Assembly (NCBI GenBank): GCA_002404055.1
Contig: DHIZ01000142.1
Location: 1-27,683, forward strand
Length of the DNA: 27,683 nt
From: Chloroflexi bacterium UBA4733
GTDB taxonomy: Bacteria > Chloroflexota > UBA4733
Direction of reading: 5' to 3'
In this document: one piece after another, positions 25,963 to 27,683 of the stretch
How the letters are laid out: every line of letters starts with the position of its first letter
Position numbering within the stretch: the first letter of the stretch is position 1
The notes under the pieces: model-generated
What the model was told of the DNA's origin: nothing
What the model saw: the letters and a program-made list of their open reading frames with translations, nothing else
The model's database searches: none
Position numbers and translations under genes: made by a program

Positions 25963-26541
25963 TTACGCCGTGGTGCGACGCCGACCCGCGATGCTCGTGA
26001 GTACGAGGCCCGCGCCAAGAATCAAGGCCAAGGGCAGCGATGCCGACCCTGTTGCCATACCACCCTCACCGGTCGCCGGAGCGGCCTTGGGTGTCGCGGC
26101 AGTTGTGGCTGCGGGAGCAGTCGTCGAGGCGCCGGCGGTTGCCGTGATGTTGCCACAGGCAATGTACACGGTGACCTTCGCTGCCGACTCATGCAAGTTG
26201 ACGGCAAAGGTGCCGGCCGTAAGTGTTGCTAGGGGCACGTTAACCATTGTCGTTGCGGTACCGTTGACGACGTTCGCCAGCGGGTACTTTACCGCGCCGA
26301 CAGCGGGGCAGGAACCGACGTGGATATGCTCGGGCTCCGAGCCGCCCGCCGGCTCGCCCTTGACGTTGACGACGACCTGGGTCTGGTTGCCCACAGCGGT
26401 CAGGGTAGCCGTGCCGGAGACACCGGAGTTGTTCTGCGTCGCCAGCGTAACGGTCACCGGTGCGCTTTGCGCGGCGACACTGCCCACCAGGGCCAGTGCC
26501 AGCAACAGAGCGAGGCTCAAGACAAGAGATAGACGCTTCAT
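25963..26541 (-). CDS. Secreted, C-terminally anchored CHRD/SOD-like protein
   Basis: The 192-residue product has a signal peptide (MKRLSLVLSLALLLALALVG, cleavage probably after AAQ). A beta-rich domain of about 100 residues has EHIHVGSC, like the metal-ligand stretch of Cu/Zn superoxide dismutase and CHRD-domain proteins. A Thr/Ala-rich linker follows, then PATGEGG, a hydrophobic helix and the basic tail GRRRTTA. That ending resembles a sortase or cell-wall anchor without the leading Leu of LPxTG. ATG at 26539-26541 is the first start that gives a signal peptide; longer reading to 26853 crosses the rsmA gene. No clear ribosome site is visible. Confidence 0.75.
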   Translation of the reverse strand: MKRLSLVLSLALLLALALVGSVAAQSAPVTVTLATQNNSGVSGTATLTAVGNQTQVVVNVKGEPAGGSEPEHIHVGSCPAVGAVKYPLANVVNGTATTMVNVPLATLTAGTFAVNLHESAAKVTVYIACGNITATAGASTTAPAATTAATPKAAPATGEGGMATGSASLPLALILGAGLVLTSIAGRRRTTA

Positions 26542-26763
26542 CTGTTTCGGGACCCTTCCATTCGAATACTCTGCATGTACGGGCGACGACCCGCACCACG
26601 GGACGAAAATGCCTGGGCTGGTGTGGTGCGCCTCCTCCCTGCCGGTACGGAGCCGGTGCGCTGGCGGTGCGTCGCACGTGGGCGCACGTTGCCGTGTATC
26701 GCACGATAGTACAGCATGGGTTACAGCGTGCGCTAGCCGGGCGAGCCGACGCGGCATGCCCGG

Positions 26764-26769
26764 TATACT
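26764..26769 (+). promoter_or_regulatory. -10 box of rsmA
   Basis: TATACT on the plus strand, 38 bases before the rsmA GTG. The -35 is weak. It lies in the 266-base gap divergent from the secreted-protein gene. Confidence 0.4.
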
Positions 26770-26807
26770 TGAGCCGCTTCCGGGCGAAACAACGAGCGGA
26801 CCAGGGT

Positions 26808-27683
26808 GTGGATACAGCGCGGCGCATCTCGCGGGGATCTCTCCAAGCGACACTGCGCGCCCACAATGTGCGGCCTTCCAAGTCGCTCGGCCAGAACTTC
26901 CTGCTTGACTTAGACGTCGTTGACGCCTCTCTGGCGGCGGCGAAGGTCGGTCCAGACGATACCATCCTTGAGGTTGGTCCCGGGGCCGGGGTGCTCACGC
27001 TGGCGCTCGTGCGGGCCGCCCGGCGCGTGGTGGCGGTCGAACTCGACCACGACATGCTGCGCATCCTCGCCGCGGTGCGGCGGGACCACCGCAACTTGGA
27101 ACTGGTGGAAGCGAACATCATCGCCTTTCCGCCCAGCGACTTTGTGGGCGATGACCCCTACAAGGTGGTGGCGAACCTGCCCTACTATCTGACATCAGTA
27201 GCGATCCGCCATTTCCTGGAAGCGCAGCATCGCCCGGCACTGCTGGTGCTGCTGCTGCAGCGCGAGGTGGCCGCACGAATCTGCGCCCAACCGAACGACA
27301 TGAGCTTGCTGGCGCTGAGCGTGCAGTTATACGCAGCGCCGGAAGTAATGCGAGTGGTTCCGCCGACCAGCTTCTATCCTGAGCCGAAGGTGGAATCGGC
27401 GCTGGTACGCCTGACGTTGCGGGCTGAGCCGCTGCTGCCCCGGTCACGCATCCCGATGTTCTTCCTACTGGCGCAGGCCGGCTTCAGCGATCGCCGGAAG
27501 CAGATCCACAACTCCCTGCGCATCAACTTGCGGCTGCTGTCGGAAGAAGTCGAAACGTTGCTGGATTCCGCCGGCATCGACGGTATGCGGCGCGCGGAAA
27601 CGCTGTCAATTGCGGAGTGGGGGAGACTGGCAGAGTTGGCGGAGGGCGTCCCGCGTGTGGCTGAAGCGCTTGCTCGGACGTAG
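26808..27683 (+). CDS. rsmA: 16S rRNA (adenine1518/1519-N6) dimethyltransferase
   Basis: RsmA/KsgA dimethylates two adjacent adenosines near the 3' end of 16S rRNA late in 30S assembly. The 291-residue product starts with the typical LGQNFLLD. It has the SAM motif EVGPGAGVLTLAL, VAVELDHDM, the catalytic VANLPYYLTS, LLQREVAARI and the C-terminal FYPEPKVESALVRLT. GTG at 26808 is chosen since it precedes the family N-terminus by a normal distance and follows a TATACT box. The stop codon TAG is the last three bases of the window, so the gene is complete. Confidence 0.95.
   Translation: MDTARRISRGSLQATLRAHNVRPSKSLGQNFLLDLDVVDASLAAAKVGPDDTILEVGPGAGVLTLALVRAARRVVAVELDHDMLRILAAVRRDHRNLELVEANIIAFPPSDFVGDDPYKVVANLPYYLTSVAIRHFLEAQHRPALLVLLLQREVAARICAQPNDMSLLALSVQLYAAPEVMRVVPPTSFYPEPKVESALVRLTLRAEPLLPRSRIPMFFLLAQAGFSDRRKQIHNSLRINLRLLSEEVETLLDSAGIDGMRRAETLSIAEWGRLAELAEGVPRVAEALART

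Overview
The window is a high-GC bacterial chromosome segment with about 24 genes packed closely on both strands. Several features point to Chloroflexota, perhaps near Thermomicrobia: frequent GTG/TTG starts, palindromic intergenic repeats with a GCGACTGnnGTCGC core, an apparently leaderless dapF, and the overall gene mix. This placement is an inference from gene content, because no rRNA or other decisive marker is present. I found no tRNA, rRNA, CRISPR array or transposase.

Layout. Bases 9-2081 (minus) hold a lower-GC Z1-family helicase/ATPase gene of defence type. It is a pseudogene with three in-frame stops in one otherwise continuous frame. Next is gyrB (2221-4170, minus) with its own promoter. 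A cobalamin riboswitch (6346-6464) precedes a btuC-like permease and btuD-like ATPase (4345-6307, minus). Divergent from it, with its own promoter, is a Gfo/Idh/MocA oxidoreductase (6612-7613). The minus-strand run dapF, aminotransferase-like gene, hflX (7626-11108) follows. A palindromic element separates it from a D-2-hydroxyacid dehydrogenase, a membrane HD-GYP protein and a Tat-type exported protein (11308-14250). Then comes mtnP-folD-fchA with two upstream membrane-protein genes (14507-17823, minus), speD (plus), and upp-glyA (18257-20174, minus). After two adjacent palindromic elements (20335-20624) there are two small genes, an SDR epimerase overlapping a GH57/DUF3536 glycosidase, and an ECF sigma factor overlapping a membrane protein with a bactofilin-like beta domain. 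An inverted repeat forms the convergent end with a secreted, anchored CHRD-like protein. rsmA/ksgA closes the window.

How the genes fit together. GlyA makes methylene-THF, and FolD and FchA interconvert methylene-, methenyl- and formyl-THF. SpeD and MtnP belong to polyamine synthesis and methylthioadenosine salvage. DapF makes meso-diaminopimelate. The BtuCD-like pair is placed under B12 control by its leader.

The most notable observations are three. First, a full-length DapL-like aminotransferase next to dapF has lost every key PLP and substrate residue, including the Schiff-base lysine. Second, the FolD has lost its cyclohydrolase lysine and is translationally coupled to a separate FchA-type cyclohydrolase, which suggests split activities. 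Third, an ECF sigma factor is coupled to an unusual membrane partner that lacks a zinc anti-sigma domain.
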